Assembly: GCF_015223055.1 (NCBI RefSeq)
Contig: NZ_JADFBX010000008.1
Span: 62,001 to 126,000, forward strand
DNA: 64,000 nucleotides
Source: Pedobacter sp. MC2016-24
GTDB lineage: Bacteria; Bacteroidota; Bacteroidia; Sphingobacteriales; Sphingobacteriaceae
Direction: 5' to 3'
Part shown: piece by piece, positions 8,859-17,779 of the stretch
How positions within the stretch are numbered: the stretch's first letter is position 1
How the letters are laid out: every line of letters starts with the position of its first letter
Made by a program: the position numbers and the translations under genes
Notes under the pieces: model-generated
Seen by the model: only the letters and a program-made list of their open reading frames with translations
Told to the model about the DNA's origin: nothing
Database searches by the model: none

Positions 8859-9476
8859 ATGAATTATTTGAGGCAAGCGATTTTAGTACTGTTTGTATGT
8901 TCTGCAGGTACTAGCTTTGCGCAAAAAGGCGGTTATGATAAATTGGGCATGCAGGCAATGATTAATGGTGACTATAAAGGCGCTGTTGGTCAATTGGAAA
9001 AAGCAGATGCAAAAAGCCCTAACGTGCTCAAAATGCTTGGTTATTCTTATTTTCAGTGTGGCGATTTTGAAAACTCTATAGCTACCTACAGTCGTTTAAT
9101 TGCCCTTAAACCTACTGATTATTCAGCTTATTATTACCGCGGTAAAGCCAGGCAAAATGTGGCCAATGATCCTAAAGAATCATTGAGTAATATGCGCGAT
9201 AATTTTTACCAGTCTGCCATCAAAGATTTCACTAAGGCGATTGAGATCAATGGGGAAGAAGATACTCAATTGTTGCAAAACAGGGCGCTGGCATATAAAG
9301 ACTATGGGATTTATAAATCTTATGGCATCAAAACCAAAGCAGAAAAAGCCGCTTGTATTGCACTTTTTAACAATTCAATAAGTGATTTTCAGAAAGTATT
9401 GGTTGTTCAGCCTCAACGCAAAGACATTACTTCCCTGATCGATTACGTCAAAGCGCAAATTACCAGTTTAAAGTAA
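8859..9476 (+). CDS. Secreted tetratricopeptide-repeat protein
   Basis: A signal peptide (MNYLRQAILVLFVCSAGTSFAQ) is followed by TPR-like helical pairs: GDYKGAVGQLEKADAKSPN, LGYSYFQCGDFENSIATYSRLIALKP and SAIKDFTKAIEI. TPRs bind partner proteins, so a periplasmic scaffold role is likely but the partner is unknown. The start is ATG 8859; a TTG one codon earlier is also in frame. Ends 3 nt from the convergent lipoprotein gene. Confidence 0.8.
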   Translation: MNYLRQAILVLFVCSAGTSFAQKGGYDKLGMQAMINGDYKGAVGQLEKADAKSPNVLKMLGYSYFQCGDFENSIATYSRLIALKPTDYSAYYYRGKARQNVANDPKESLSNMRDNFYQSAIKDFTKAIEINGEEDTQLLQNRALAYKDYGIYKSYGIKTKAEKAACIALFNNSISDFQKVLVVQPQRKDITSLIDYVKAQITSLK

Positions 9477-9479
9477 AAC

Positions 9480-10013
9480 CTATTTTAAGATTTTTCCGAT
9501 TACCTGGTAATGTTTACCCGGTAGCAACCTGATGTTTTGTGTTTTGTTGATCAGGTACAGACTATCTGGAAAATAACTCAGTGTATCGGTTGACGAATAC
9601 AAAGAATTTACATTTGTTACAATAATCTGGATACTTGAAACCTGGTTCAGGTGTTTGTTAACAGTCACTTTCTTTACGGGTACCTTGTCATTGCTGGAGA
9701 TGTAAACCTCTTCATCCTCATTCTTTTGAATAGAAAATAAACCTTTCCATGAGGCTCTGTTGATGTCTGCGTTAGCGAACATGGCAAGTTCAGTTGCCCA
9801 ATCGGGAATCTGTACTTTTTTCGTTTCAGCATCCGCATTAATCAGCACTGTTTTTTCAACAAATGGATTGTTTTTTTTTAACCTGCCGGCTTCTTTATGA
9901 AAATAAGATTTGAGGTCAAAATAACCCAGCTCATTTTTCTGATCTTCTTTGGCTGCATTGCTGCAACCAAAGAAGATTGAAATTGTCATGATGGCGAGTA
10001 AATGATATTTCAT
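9480..10013 (-). CDS. Lipoprotein of unknown function
   Basis: The N-terminus (AIMTISIFFGC) is a lipoprotein signal with the lipidated Cys at about residue 17. The mature part is polar with beta-strand character and no motif I recognise. Its start codon overlaps the gpmI stop by one base (TAATG arrangement), so translation is probably coupled to gpmI, although a functional link to glycolysis is not evident. A convergent TPR gene ends 3 nt away. Confidence 0.75.
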   Translation of the reverse strand: MKYHLLAIMTISIFFGCSNAAKEDQKNELGYFDLKSYFHKEAGRLKKNNPFVEKTVLINADAETKKVQIPDWATELAMFANADINRASWKGLFSIQKNEDEEVYISSNDKVPVKKVTVNKHLNQVSSIQIIVTNVNSLYSSTDTLSYFPDSLYLINKTQNIRLLPGKHYQVIGKILK

Positions 10014-11533
10014 TATACCAAACAGTTGCCAGTCATAATCGCCGGGGCCTCAATACCCATAATTTTTAAAATGGTAGGGGCAATATCACCCAGTTTTCCG
10101 TCAGCTACCTTTTTATAATCCTGATCAATCAGGATACAAGGAACCAGATTGGTGGTATGCGCAGTGTTCACTGAGCCGTCGTTGTTGACCATAAACTCTG
10201 AATTACCATGATCAGCCAGTATGATAAAGGAATATCCATTAGCTATTCCTTTATTCACTACAATTTCAGCGCAGCTATCAGCCGTTTCTACAGCTTTTAC
10301 TACAGCATCAAATACGCCGGTATGGCCAACCATGTCCGGATTTGCAAAGTTCAGACATACAAAATCCGGCCATCCGCTTTCCAGCTCCTTACCAATCGCT
10401 TCCGTAATTCCTGCAGCACTCATTTCTGGTTGCAGATCATAGGTGGCCACTTTAGGAGAAGGAATTAAAATTCTTTTCTCATTTTCAAAAGCCTGTTCTC
10501 TGCCGCCTGAGAAGAAAAAGGTTACGTGTGGGTATTTTTCCGTCTCAGCAATGCGAATCTGATTTTTATGGTTCTTTTCTAAAACTTCTCCCAATGTTTC
10601 GGATAAATCATCCTTTGTAAAAACGACTTTCACATTTTTGAAGTTCTCATCATAGGTGGTCATCGTCACATAATACAATGGTAATTTATGCATCTCAAAA
10701 TCCGGATAATCATTCTGACTCAATGCTGCCGTAATTTCTCGGCCACGGTCTGTACGGTAATTGAAGCAAATAACCACGTCATCAGGTTGTATCGTTGCAA
10801 CAGCTGATCCGTCTGCTTTGGTCACCACCAATGGTCTGATAAATTCATCGGTGATGCCATCTTTATAAGATTGTGCAATTGCCGTTTCCAGATCATGAGT
10901 TGCTTGCCCGATTCCTTTGGTCATTAAATCGTAAGCAAGTTTTACCCTTTCCCAGCGGCTGTCTCTATCCATCGCGTAATAGCGACCAATTAAACTTGCA
11001 ATTTTTCCAGTCGAGGTGGTTAAATGGTGTTCCAGATCTTTAACAAAAGTTAATCCTGAATTGGGGTCTGTATCTCTTCCATCCAGAAAGCCATGAATAA
11101 AAACATCTGTTAAGCCTTGTTCCTTGGCCACATCACACAGTGCTTTCAAGTGGTTGATGTGGGCATGTACACCACCGTCAGATACTAAACCGATAAAATG
11201 TACTGCTTTGTTATTTGTTTTTGCATAATTAAAGGCATCCAGCAATACCGGATTGTGATTTAAGGTTTTGTCTGCAATGGCTTTGTTGATCCGGCCAAGT
11301 TCCTGGTAAACTACTCTTCCAGCACCTAAATTCATGTGTCCAACTTCAGAGTTACCCATTTGTCCGGCCGGAAGTCCTACAGCTTCACCCGAAGCTTCCA
11401 GTTTAGAGTTCGGGTAGTTTTGTAGCAAAGAATCAAAAAATGGAGTGTTGGCGGCATAAGCTGCATCAGATTTATCTTTTTTTCCGTAACCCCATCCATC
11501 AAGGATTAACAATACTAGTTTTTTATTATGCAT
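10013..11533 (-). CDS. gpmI: 2,3-bisphosphoglycerate-independent phosphoglycerate mutase
   Basis: Interconverts 3- and 2-phosphoglycerate in glycolysis using two Mn ions. Metal-binding Asp12 lies in LDGWG and the phosphoserine nucleophile Ser62 in MGNSEVGHMNLG. The phosphotransferase insert (FIHGFLDGRDTDP, IGRYYAMDRD) and the final ADHGN metal site are intact. The 506 residues match the family. A minus-strand TATATTTG box (11575-11568) lies about 35 nt upstream of the start. Confidence 0.97.
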   Translation of the reverse strand: MHNKKLVLLILDGWGYGKKDKSDAAYAANTPFFDSLLQNYPNSKLEASGEAVGLPAGQMGNSEVGHMNLGAGRVVYQELGRINKAIADKTLNHNPVLLDAFNYAKTNNKAVHFIGLVSDGGVHAHINHLKALCDVAKEQGLTDVFIHGFLDGRDTDPNSGLTFVKDLEHHLTTSTGKIASLIGRYYAMDRDSRWERVKLAYDLMTKGIGQATHDLETAIAQSYKDGITDEFIRPLVVTKADGSAVATIQPDDVVICFNYRTDRGREITAALSQNDYPDFEMHKLPLYYVTMTTYDENFKNVKVVFTKDDLSETLGEVLEKNHKNQIRIAETEKYPHVTFFFSGGREQAFENEKRILIPSPKVATYDLQPEMSAAGITEAIGKELESGWPDFVCLNFANPDMVGHTGVFDAVVKAVETADSCAEIVVNKGIANGYSFIILADHGNSEFMVNNDGSVNTAHTTNLVPCILIDQDYKKVADGKLGDIAPTILKIMGIEAPAIMTGNCLV

Positions 11534-11567
11534 CAGTTGTTTACTTTTTTAGTTCATTGTTGTAGAG

Positions 11568-11575
11568 CAAATATA
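11568..11575 (-). promoter_or_regulatory. Promoter -7 box upstream of gpmI
   Basis: TATATTTG on the minus strand matches TAnnTTTG. A TTTG at 11604-11601 lies 25 nt further up, longer than the usual 18-20, so only the -7 part is supported. Confidence 0.35.
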
Positions 11576-11710
11576 AGTCTATTGAGCCTTTGTTTTGAAT
11601 CAAATTGTCATTCCCTGGTATATAAATGATTTTGATGCCTCTACATGGCCTGCCGGCAAGCCCATTAGTGGCATAGTTTATGTGCGAGTCTGAAGAATAG
11701 CTGTACAAAG

Positions 11711-12106
11711 ATGATGAAGCCCTTGTTTTTTTTATTTGTTTTTTTTAGTCAATTAACTGGTTATCATGTGTTTCAGAACGATGTTATCGAAGGTTTGTCC
11801 GCGCATTTCAAAGCCGGGAACTCTAAAGAGATTGCCGCAAATTTTGCATCTTCTGTAGAGTTGATCATTATTGACGAAGAAGATGTCTACTCAAAAGCAC
11901 AGGCTGAGCAAATTTTAAGAAATTTCTTTACGAAATATCCACCTGTAAAATCATCTGTAGTTCACCTAATCAACACCAATCCAAATTTCAGATTTGGTAT
12001 CCTTTCTCTGCAGACTAAAAACGCGAAATTCAGGGTTTCGATCACCATGAAAAAGTCTGGGAGCGCATTTTTTATCACAGAATTAAGAGTGGAATCAGAT
12101 AAATAA
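11711..12106 (+). CDS. DUF4783 family secreted protein
   Basis: A 131-residue protein with an N-terminal hydrophobic signal (PLFFLFVFFSQLTGYHVF). The mature domain (FKAGNSKEIAANFASSVELII, AQAEQILRNFFTKYP) resembles the NTF2-like/DUF4783 proteins common in Bacteroidota, in which it is often found near nadC. No catalytic residues are obvious. It sits 36 nt upstream of nadC on the same strand and may be co-transcribed. Two ATG codons in tandem make the start 11711 or 11714. Confidence 0.75.
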   Translation: MMKPLFFLFVFFSQLTGYHVFQNDVIEGLSAHFKAGNSKEIAANFASSVELIIIDEEDVYSKAQAEQILRNFFTKYPPVKSSVVHLINTNPNFRFGILSLQTKNAKFRVSITMKKSGSAFFITELRVESDK

Positions 12107-12142
12107 TAGTAAAAATGTTATTTTTGGGTTTAATTGTAAATT

Positions 12143-12985
12143 TTGGACAAAAAAGTAATCGATCAATTTATAAAAAATGCCATTGCTGAAGATCTGGGTG
12201 ACGGTGACCATACCTCTCTTTCTACCATACCAGCAGAGGCCCAAGGGAAAGCAAAGCTATTGATTAAAGAGCCTGGAGTAATAGCAGGAGTAGAGCTTGC
12301 ACTTGAAATTTTTAAACAAGTAGACTCAAATCTGGTAACCGAAGTTTTAATTTCTGATGGAACCGAAGTGGAGTACGGCGATATCGCCATGACAGTCACT
12401 GGTAGTTCCCAATCTATTTTACTTGCTGAACGTCTGGTTTTAAATTGCATGCAACGCATGAGCGGCATAGCAACCAAGACCAATCATATCGTTAAATTAT
12501 TAAGTGGTTATCATACGCAATTACTGGATACACGTAAAACGACTCCAGGCCTGAGGTATATCGAAAAATGGGCAGTTCGTATTGGTGGTGGGGTAAATCA
12601 TCGCATTGGCTTATACGATATGATCCTGATCAAAGACAATCATGTAGATTATGCCGGGGGTATTGCCAACGCCATCCAGCGTGCAAATCAGTACCTGGCA
12701 GATCATGCGAAGAAATTACAAATTGAAATTGAGGTCAGAAACTTAGCCGAACTGGATCAGGTTTTGACTGCGGGGCATGTAGACCGCATCATGCTGGACA
12801 ATTTCAGCTTCGAGGATTTAAAAGAAGCCGTTAAAAGAATTGATGGAAAATACACTTCAGAAGCTTCTGGAGGTATAGTTGAAGAAAATGTAACAGCGTA
12901 TGCTGCCTGCGGGGTAGACTTTATCTCGATGGGTGCATTAACCCACTCTGTTAAAAGTTTAGACATGAGTTTAAAAGCCTTTTAA
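12143..12985 (+). CDS. nadC: Nicotinate-nucleotide pyrophosphorylase (carboxylating)
   Basis: Converts quinolinate and PRPP to nicotinate mononucleotide in de novo NAD synthesis. Family signatures include EDLGDGDHTS near the N-terminus, DTRKTTPGLR for substrate binding, and the barrel segments EIEVRNLAEL and IMLDNF; 280 residues is normal. There is no in-frame ATG upstream before the stop at 12137, so the start is TTG 12143. PlsY begins 3 nt after the stop. nadA and nadB are not in the window. Confidence 0.95.
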   Translation: MDKKVIDQFIKNAIAEDLGDGDHTSLSTIPAEAQGKAKLLIKEPGVIAGVELALEIFKQVDSNLVTEVLISDGTEVEYGDIAMTVTGSSQSILLAERLVLNCMQRMSGIATKTNHIVKLLSGYHTQLLDTRKTTPGLRYIEKWAVRIGGGVNHRIGLYDMILIKDNHVDYAGGIANAIQRANQYLADHAKKLQIEIEVRNLAELDQVLTAGHVDRIMLDNFSFEDLKEAVKRIDGKYTSEASGGIVEENVTAYAACGVDFISMGALTHSVKSLDMSLKAF

Positions 12986-12988
12986 GGT

Positions 12989-13654
12989 ATGATTTCTATC
13001 TATTCTATTTCAGCAGTTATTTTAGCTTACCTGTTTGGTTCAATCCCTACAGCAGTTTGGCTGGGCCAGGCTTTTTACGGTATCGATGTCAGAGAATATG
13101 GAAGCGGAAATGCCGGCGCTACAAATACCTTTAGGGTATTGGGTAAAAAGCCAGGTATTGCAGTAATGGTGATCGATATTGCTAAAGGTTACACCGCAAC
13201 CAAACTTGCCTATTTTATTGGGCTATCTGTTACTGGTCCGCAACACTCCGCACAGTTTGTGAATTATGAACTCGCTTTGGGTGTGACTGCAGTTATGGGG
13301 CATTTGTTTCCAATATTTGCCGGTTTTAGGGGCGGAAAAGGTGTAGCTACGCTTTTTGGAATGATTTTAGCAGTTAACTTCCCGGCAGCAATGCTTTGTG
13401 TTCTTGTTTTTATCGTCGTTTTATTGATTACGAAATATGTTTCGCTGAGTTCAATTTGTGCAGGCTTCACTTTTCCGTTAAGTATTGTATTTATATTGCA
13501 CTCGTCTATCAAATCGGAAGTGTTATACGGTATGTGCGTATGTGTGTTGATCCTGGTAACGCATCAGAAAAATCTGGAACGACTTTTAAAAGGCAAGGAA
13601 TCCAAAGTTTATCTGTTTAAAAAGAAACAAACTAATTTGATAAAGCCTTCTTAG
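12989..13654 (+). CDS. plsY: Acyl-phosphate:glycerol-3-phosphate acyltransferase
   Basis: Integral membrane enzyme that acylates glycerol-3-phosphate from acyl-phosphate, the first step of phospholipid synthesis with PlsX. The three PlsY motifs are present: YLFGSIPTAVWLG, REYGSGNAGATNTFRVLG and GHLFPIFAGFRGGKGVATLFG, between about five membrane helices. 221 residues fits. Translationally close to nadC (3-nt gap). The tail (KKKQTNLIKPS) is basic and likely cytoplasmic. Confidence 0.95.
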   Translation: MISIYSISAVILAYLFGSIPTAVWLGQAFYGIDVREYGSGNAGATNTFRVLGKKPGIAVMVIDIAKGYTATKLAYFIGLSVTGPQHSAQFVNYELALGVTAVMGHLFPIFAGFRGGKGVATLFGMILAVNFPAAMLCVLVFIVVLLITKYVSLSSICAGFTFPLSIVFILHSSIKSEVLYGMCVCVLILVTHQKNLERLLKGKESKVYLFKKKQTNLIKPS

Positions 13655-13670
13655 GTTCCTTTGATGGAGC

Positions 13671-13686
13671 TTATGAAGCTTCATAA
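13671..13686. promoter_or_regulatory. 16-bp perfect palindrome upstream of M48 gene
   Basis: TTATGAAGCTTCATAA is self-complementary, 18 nt upstream of ATG 13705 and 16 nt after the plsY stop. It could be an operator or a small hairpin between the two genes; there is no T tract after it. Confidence 0.35.
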
Positions 13687-13704
13687 CATTCAAAATTTAT
13701 CCTC

Positions 13705-14511
13705 ATGAAAAAAGTAATCATACTTGGTGCTGCTGTCATCAGTCTAGCCATCTCATCTTGTTCTACAGTACCGTTGACCGGCAGAAGCAGACTTAACCTG
13801 GTTAGTGACGATCAGGTATTGCCAATGGCTTTTCAGGCGTATAGCACTTTCTTAACTGAAAACAAGAATGCAGTTTTGCCCGCATCCAATGCTCAGGCTT
13901 CAAGAGTTAAAATGATTGGCAATAAACTGATTGCTGCCGTAAAAACTTATATGAACAACAACAACTATGGAGATCTGATTAAGGATTATAAATGGGAAGT
14001 TAATGTAGTGGAAAGCAAAGAATTGAATGCCTGGTGTATGCCCGGTGGCAAAATTGTCGTGTATACGGGTATTTTACCGGTTACAAAAGACGATGCTGGG
14101 CTGGCCACAGTAATGGGACATGAGATTGGTCATGCGATTGCTGGACACAGTGCTGAGCGCATGTCGCAGGAGATGGCAACCCAGGGTGTGGGATCTCTGG
14201 CTGGAGCGGCTTTATCGAAAGATCCTCAAAAACAGTCAATTTTCAATACGTTATATGGCGTTGGTAGTCCATTAATGATGCTGAAGTTTTCCCGTAATCA
14301 GGAGTTAGAAGCAGATAAGCTGGGCTTGATCTTTATGGCGATGGCGGGTTATAACCCTCAAAATGCAACGGCATTCTGGCAAAGAATGTCTGCCGCCGCT
14401 GCAGGTAGTCAAAAACCAGCAGAGTTTTTAAGTACACACCCAAGTGATGCTACAAGGATTGCACAAATACAAAGAGCAATTCCAGAGGCGATGAAATATT
14501 ACAAACCTTAA
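13705..14511 (+). CDS. M48 family metallopeptidase lipoprotein (BepA/LoiP-like)
   Basis: Zinc protease predicted to be lipid-anchored in the periplasm: the signal ends LAISSC with Cys19. The HExxH zinc motif is at 139-143 (GHEIGHAIAGH) and the third ligand glutamate in QELEADKLGL. Family members degrade misfolded outer-membrane proteins. 268 residues, without the TPR extension of BepA. Followed closely by a strong terminator. Confidence 0.92.
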   Translation: MKKVIILGAAVISLAISSCSTVPLTGRSRLNLVSDDQVLPMAFQAYSTFLTENKNAVLPASNAQASRVKMIGNKLIAAVKTYMNNNNYGDLIKDYKWEVNVVESKELNAWCMPGGKIVVYTGILPVTKDDAGLATVMGHEIGHAIAGHSAERMSQEMATQGVGSLAGAALSKDPQKQSIFNTLYGVGSPLMMLKFSRNQELEADKLGLIFMAMAGYNPQNATAFWQRMSAAAAGSQKPAEFLSTHPSDATRIAQIQRAIPEAMKYYKP

Positions 14512-14531
14512 AAAAAAATCTATAGCATATC

Positions 14532-14557
14532 AAGGCCGCAATATTGCGGCCTTTTTT
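14532..14557 (+). terminator. Rho-independent terminator after M48 peptidase
   Basis: Perfect 22-base palindrome from 14532 to 14553 (arms AAGGCCGCAAT / ATTGCGGCCTT) followed by a run of T on the plus strand. It also abuts the convergent pabB stop at 14556. Confidence 0.85.
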
Positions 14558-15809
14558 ATTGCGTAAGGGTCTGTACAATGGCTGACGCTTTGAGCAAACA
14601 TTCCTCATATTCGGCAATCGGTTCTGCGGCATAAGTGATGGCGCCACCTACCTGGAATGATAGATAGCGAGATTCTGCTGTGTACAGTATACTTCGGATG
14701 ATGACATTGAAATCGAAATCTTCATCTGGTGTGATGTAACCGAAAGCGCCTGAGTAAGCTCCACGTTTGCTTTTTTCGTAAGTTTCGATGAGCTCCATCG
14801 CTTTCAATTTTGGTGCCCCGGTCATTGATCCCATCGGAAAAGTATTTCTGATGGCATCTATGAAGTGGATGTCCGGATCCAGTTCGCAACTGATGGTAGA
14901 GATCATCTGAAATACTTGTGGAAAACTGTAAATTCCAAAAAGCTCATCAACTGTAACACTGCCTCTTAAGGCGCTCTTAGTCAGGTCGTTTCGAACCAGG
15001 TCTACAATCATTACATTCTCGGCCTGTTCTTTTTGATCTTGCCGCAATTCTTCCTTGATCAATTCATCGTTCAATGGATTTGTACTGCGCTTGGCAGTGC
15101 CTTTGATCGGTTGTGAAATTAAACGGCTTCCTCTTTTACATAGAAATCTTTCCGGACTGGCAGATAAGATGTATTGGCTCCTGATTTTAAAAAAACCAGA
15201 AAATGGGGTGGGGGATACTTCACTGAGTTTCTGATACACCTGAACCGGATCGATGGCCGCATGTTCGGCAAAAAACTCCTGGCAAAAATTCACCTCATAA
15301 ATATCGCCACGACTGATGTGCTGCTGTAGCTTGACTACCGTTTCAAGATATTGTTCTTTTGAAAATCTGCTTTGGATATTGAGGTCCTTTTTTAAGTCTG
15401 CAATCAATGGCACTGTTTGATGGATCTCATCAATGACTGTATCAGCTCCCCTTAACACCTCAATATTACCAGCTGTAATGGCAATGAGGTATTCCGGGAC
15501 AAAGAAAAAGAGCTCCGGCATTTGAATATGGTCGGGATGTTCAGAACTTAACGCTTCGGTCTCATTTTTAAGGTCATAACTTAATAAGCCAAACATCCAA
15601 TCGCTTTGCTGATCGTGGAATGCTTTCAACTCCGTAAATTTATCCTTTGATGAGGCGTTCAGTTCTGCCTTTACACCCGCTGCAATGATAAAATCAAATT
15701 TACCATACAGGTCGGCGTAGTTGTTAGAGTCCAGACAACAGCAAACTTCAAATGAAGTTGCCCAGGTCAATGCTTTTTGTTTGAAATAATTTAATTGCTG
15801 ACCATTCAT
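14556..15809 (-). CDS. pabB: Aminodeoxychorismate synthase component I (anthranilate synthase component I family)
   Basis: Makes 4-amino-4-deoxychorismate from chorismate and ammonia, for folate. The chorismate-binding domain is intact: RGDIYEVNFCQEFF, PERFLCKRG, ISQPIKGTAKR, VDLVRNDL, and MGSMTGAPKLKAME near the C-terminus. The PIKGT motif matches the PabB type rather than TrpE. A longer frame opens at 15872, but that codon lies inside the purA terminator and a TACATTTG box follows it, so the start is set at ATG 15809 (MNGQQLNYF, 417 residues). The glutaminase partner is not nearby; pabC lies at 28.2 kb. Confidence 0.9.
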   Translation of the reverse strand: MNGQQLNYFKQKALTWATSFEVCCCLDSNNYADLYGKFDFIIAAGVKAELNASSKDKFTELKAFHDQQSDWMFGLLSYDLKNETEALSSEHPDHIQMPELFFFVPEYLIAITAGNIEVLRGADTVIDEIHQTVPLIADLKKDLNIQSRFSKEQYLETVVKLQQHISRGDIYEVNFCQEFFAEHAAIDPVQVYQKLSEVSPTPFSGFFKIRSQYILSASPERFLCKRGSRLISQPIKGTAKRSTNPLNDELIKEELRQDQKEQAENVMIVDLVRNDLTKSALRGSVTVDELFGIYSFPQVFQMISTISCELDPDIHFIDAIRNTFPMGSMTGAPKLKAMELIETYEKSKRGAYSGAFGYITPDEDFDFNVIIRSILYTAESRYLSFQVGGAITYAAEPIAEYEECLLKASAIVQTLTQ

Positions 15810-15819
15810 ATTTGTGGCG

Positions 15820-15827
15820 CAAATGTA
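15820..15827 (-). promoter_or_regulatory. Promoter -7 box TACATTTG before pabB
   Basis: TACATTTG on the minus strand matches TAnnTTTG and ends 10 nt before ATG 15809. It lies inside the N-terminal extension of the longer frame and so argues against that start. Confidence 0.4.
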
Positions 15828-15854
15828 GGAAATCCGTAACAAACTAGCGCCTAC

Positions 15855-15892
15855 AAAAAAGGTATGTATCATTTTAATGATACATACCTTTT
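15855..15892 (-). terminator. Strong rho-independent terminator of the rel-fur-purA operon
   Basis: Arms 15857-15873 and 15876-15892 pair perfectly over 17 bp. On the minus strand the hairpin is followed by six T (complement of 15855-15860). It lies 18 nt after the purA stop. Confidence 0.88.
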
Positions 15893-15910
15893 GGATATTG
15901 TAATGAATAT

Positions 15911-17188
15911 TTATTGTAAAATCAAAGTCTGAACGCGGTCTGGTCCAACAGAAAGATATTTTACAGGTACTTCCAGTTCTTTTTCAAGGAAAGCAATATA
16001 ACTTGCCAGTTGAGCAGGAATTTCTTCTAGCTTATTTACTTTAGTCACATCAGTTTTCCAACCTTCAATTGCTTTCAATACAGGTGTAGGTTTTACCGAA
16101 ATGATATCATATGGCATATAATCTATGGTCTCACCATTGTGCTCATAATGAGTACACGCATAAATGGTGTCAAAACCATCCAGTACATCTGCTTTCATCA
16201 TGATCAGTTCGGTTACACCATTCAACATGATGGCATATTTTAAAGCCGGCAGATCAATCCATCCGCAACGGCGTGCACGTCCGGTTGTAGCACCAAACTC
16301 ATGTCCTACCTGACGTAAAGTTTCTCCCACTTCATTGTCCAGTTCAGTAGGGAAGGGACCACCACCAACACGGGTACAATAAGCCTTAAAAATTCCGTAA
16401 ACACTGCCAATTCGGTTTGGCGCGATACCTAGTCCTGTGCAAGCACCTGCAGTAGTGGTATTTGATGACGTTACAAAAGGATAAGATCCAAAGTCAACAT
16501 CAAGCAAAGTTCCTTGTGCACCTTCTGCCAATACCGTTTTTCCTGCTTTCAGATAACCGTTCACAAAGTGTTCGCTATCTACATGAGGGATATTTTTGAT
16601 AAACTCAATAGCTTCGAAAAATGCGGCTTCTTTTTCCGTTAAGTCGTACTCAAATTCGTAGTGAGATAGAATCTCCTTGTGTTTCTCTACAAGCCTGTTG
16701 TAGCGCTCTTTAAAATCCGGTAACGTGGTGTCACCAACTCTCAAGCCATTACGGCCGGTTTTGTCCATATAAGTTGGGCCAATACCTTTAAGTGTAGAAC
16801 CAATTTTGTCTTTACCCATTTTTTGCTCATTTGCTGCATCCAGCAATTGATGTGTAGGTAAAATCAAATGTGCTTTACGGGCAATAACCAGTTTGCCTTT
16901 AGCTACAGGATCGTGACCTGCTTTTTGAAGGTTATCCAACTCTCTTTTTAAAATGATAGGGTCTATAACCACACCATTTCCAATTAAGTTCATTGTCTTC
17001 TCATTGAAAATACCAGATGGAATGGTATTTAAAACAAATTTTTTGCCATCAAACTCCAAAGTATGGCCGGCATTCGGACCGCCTTGAAAACGAGCTATCA
17101 AATCATATTGTGGACTTAAAACGTCAACAATTTTACCCTTGCCTTCGTCGCCCCATTGCAGGCCAAGAAGCACGTCTACTTGCGTCAT
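15911..17188 (-). CDS. purA: Adenylosuccinate synthetase
   Basis: GTP-dependent ligation of IMP and aspartate, the first committed step to AMP. The N-terminal LGLQWGDEGKGK contains catalytic Asp14, and NAGHT carries the catalytic His. The switch and arginine segments (GTTTGRARRCGWID) are conserved. 425 residues is full length. Last gene of a run rel-fur-purA. In other bacteria this enzyme is inhibited by ppGpp, the product of the first gene in the run. Confidence 0.97.
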   Translation of the reverse strand: MTQVDVLLGLQWGDEGKGKIVDVLSPQYDLIARFQGGPNAGHTLEFDGKKFVLNTIPSGIFNEKTMNLIGNGVVIDPIILKRELDNLQKAGHDPVAKGKLVIARKAHLILPTHQLLDAANEQKMGKDKIGSTLKGIGPTYMDKTGRNGLRVGDTTLPDFKERYNRLVEKHKEILSHYEFEYDLTEKEAAFFEAIEFIKNIPHVDSEHFVNGYLKAGKTVLAEGAQGTLLDVDFGSYPFVTSSNTTTAGACTGLGIAPNRIGSVYGIFKAYCTRVGGGPFPTELDNEVGETLRQVGHEFGATTGRARRCGWIDLPALKYAIMLNGVTELIMMKADVLDGFDTIYACTHYEHNGETIDYMPYDIISVKPTPVLKAIEGWKTDVTKVNKLEEIPAQLASYIAFLEKELEVPVKYLSVGPDRVQTLILQ

Positions 17189-17227
17189 TATTTAAATTTA
17201 AAGAATAGAAATTTTATAATTGAATGT

Positions 17228-17716
17228 TTAACTTGCATTTTTTACTTTGGCACTCTCGTTCATAGATGCTTTTGCAGCACAATCAAAACAAACGCCATAT
17301 AAGTTTAAGGAGTGGTGCTTAATTTCGAATTTTAACAATTCACCAACCATACTCTGTATCTGGTGCACACGTGGATCGCAAAATTCAACGACCTTACCAC
17401 AATCAATACAAATGATGTGATCGTGCTGGTGGTAACCATAAGACTTCTCAAACTGAGCCATATTTTTACCAAACTGATGTTTCGTAACCAGGTCACATGA
17501 AACCAATAACTCCAATGTATTGTACACCGTAGCCCTGCTTACGCGGTATTTCTGGTTTTTCATGTGGATATAGAGGGTCTCTACATCGAAATGGTCGTCT
17601 CTTGAGTATATTTCTTCTAAGATGGCGAAACGTTCCGGTGTTTTTCTCAGACTTTTATTTTCGAGGTAGGCTTCGAATATTTTCCTTACCAACTCGCTGT
17701 TATGATTTGTCGACAT
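17228..17716 (-). CDS. Fur family metal-responsive transcriptional regulator
   Basis: Cytoplasmic dimeric repressor. The N-terminal winged helix includes YRVSRATVYNTLELL, the Fur recognition helix. The dimerisation domain has HQHDHIICIDCGKVVEF and a C-terminal CFDC pair, which together form the structural Cys4 zinc site. 162 residues. Whether it senses iron, zinc or peroxide cannot be told from these residues. It sits between rel and purA, 63 and 39 nt from them. Some readers would name it fur; I leave the symbol blank. Confidence 0.9.
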   Translation of the reverse strand: MSTNHNSELVRKIFEAYLENKSLRKTPERFAILEEIYSRDDHFDVETLYIHMKNQKYRVSRATVYNTLELLVSCDLVTKHQFGKNMAQFEKSYGYHQHDHIICIDCGKVVEFCDPRVHQIQSMVGELLKFEIKHHSLNLYGVCFDCAAKASMNESAKVKNAS

Positions 17717-17726
17717 AGTTTTTAAA

Positions 17727-17741
17727 CTCCTTTCAAAGGTA
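17727..17741 (-). promoter_or_regulatory. Possible internal promoter and ribosome site before the Fur gene
   Basis: On the minus strand TACCTTTG (17741-17734) matches TAnnTTTG, and GGAG (17730-17727) lies 10 nt before ATG 17716. The two overlap closely, so probably only one of them is functional here. Confidence 0.3.
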
Positions 17742-17779
17742 TCATTTTTTTATATAATCGCTACGATTTATTCGTAATT

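Noticed and set aside
14556..15872. Calling this gene trpE, and using the first ATG
   Set aside because: The PIKGT motif and lack of neighbouring trp genes favour pabB; the first ATG lies inside the purA terminator stem.
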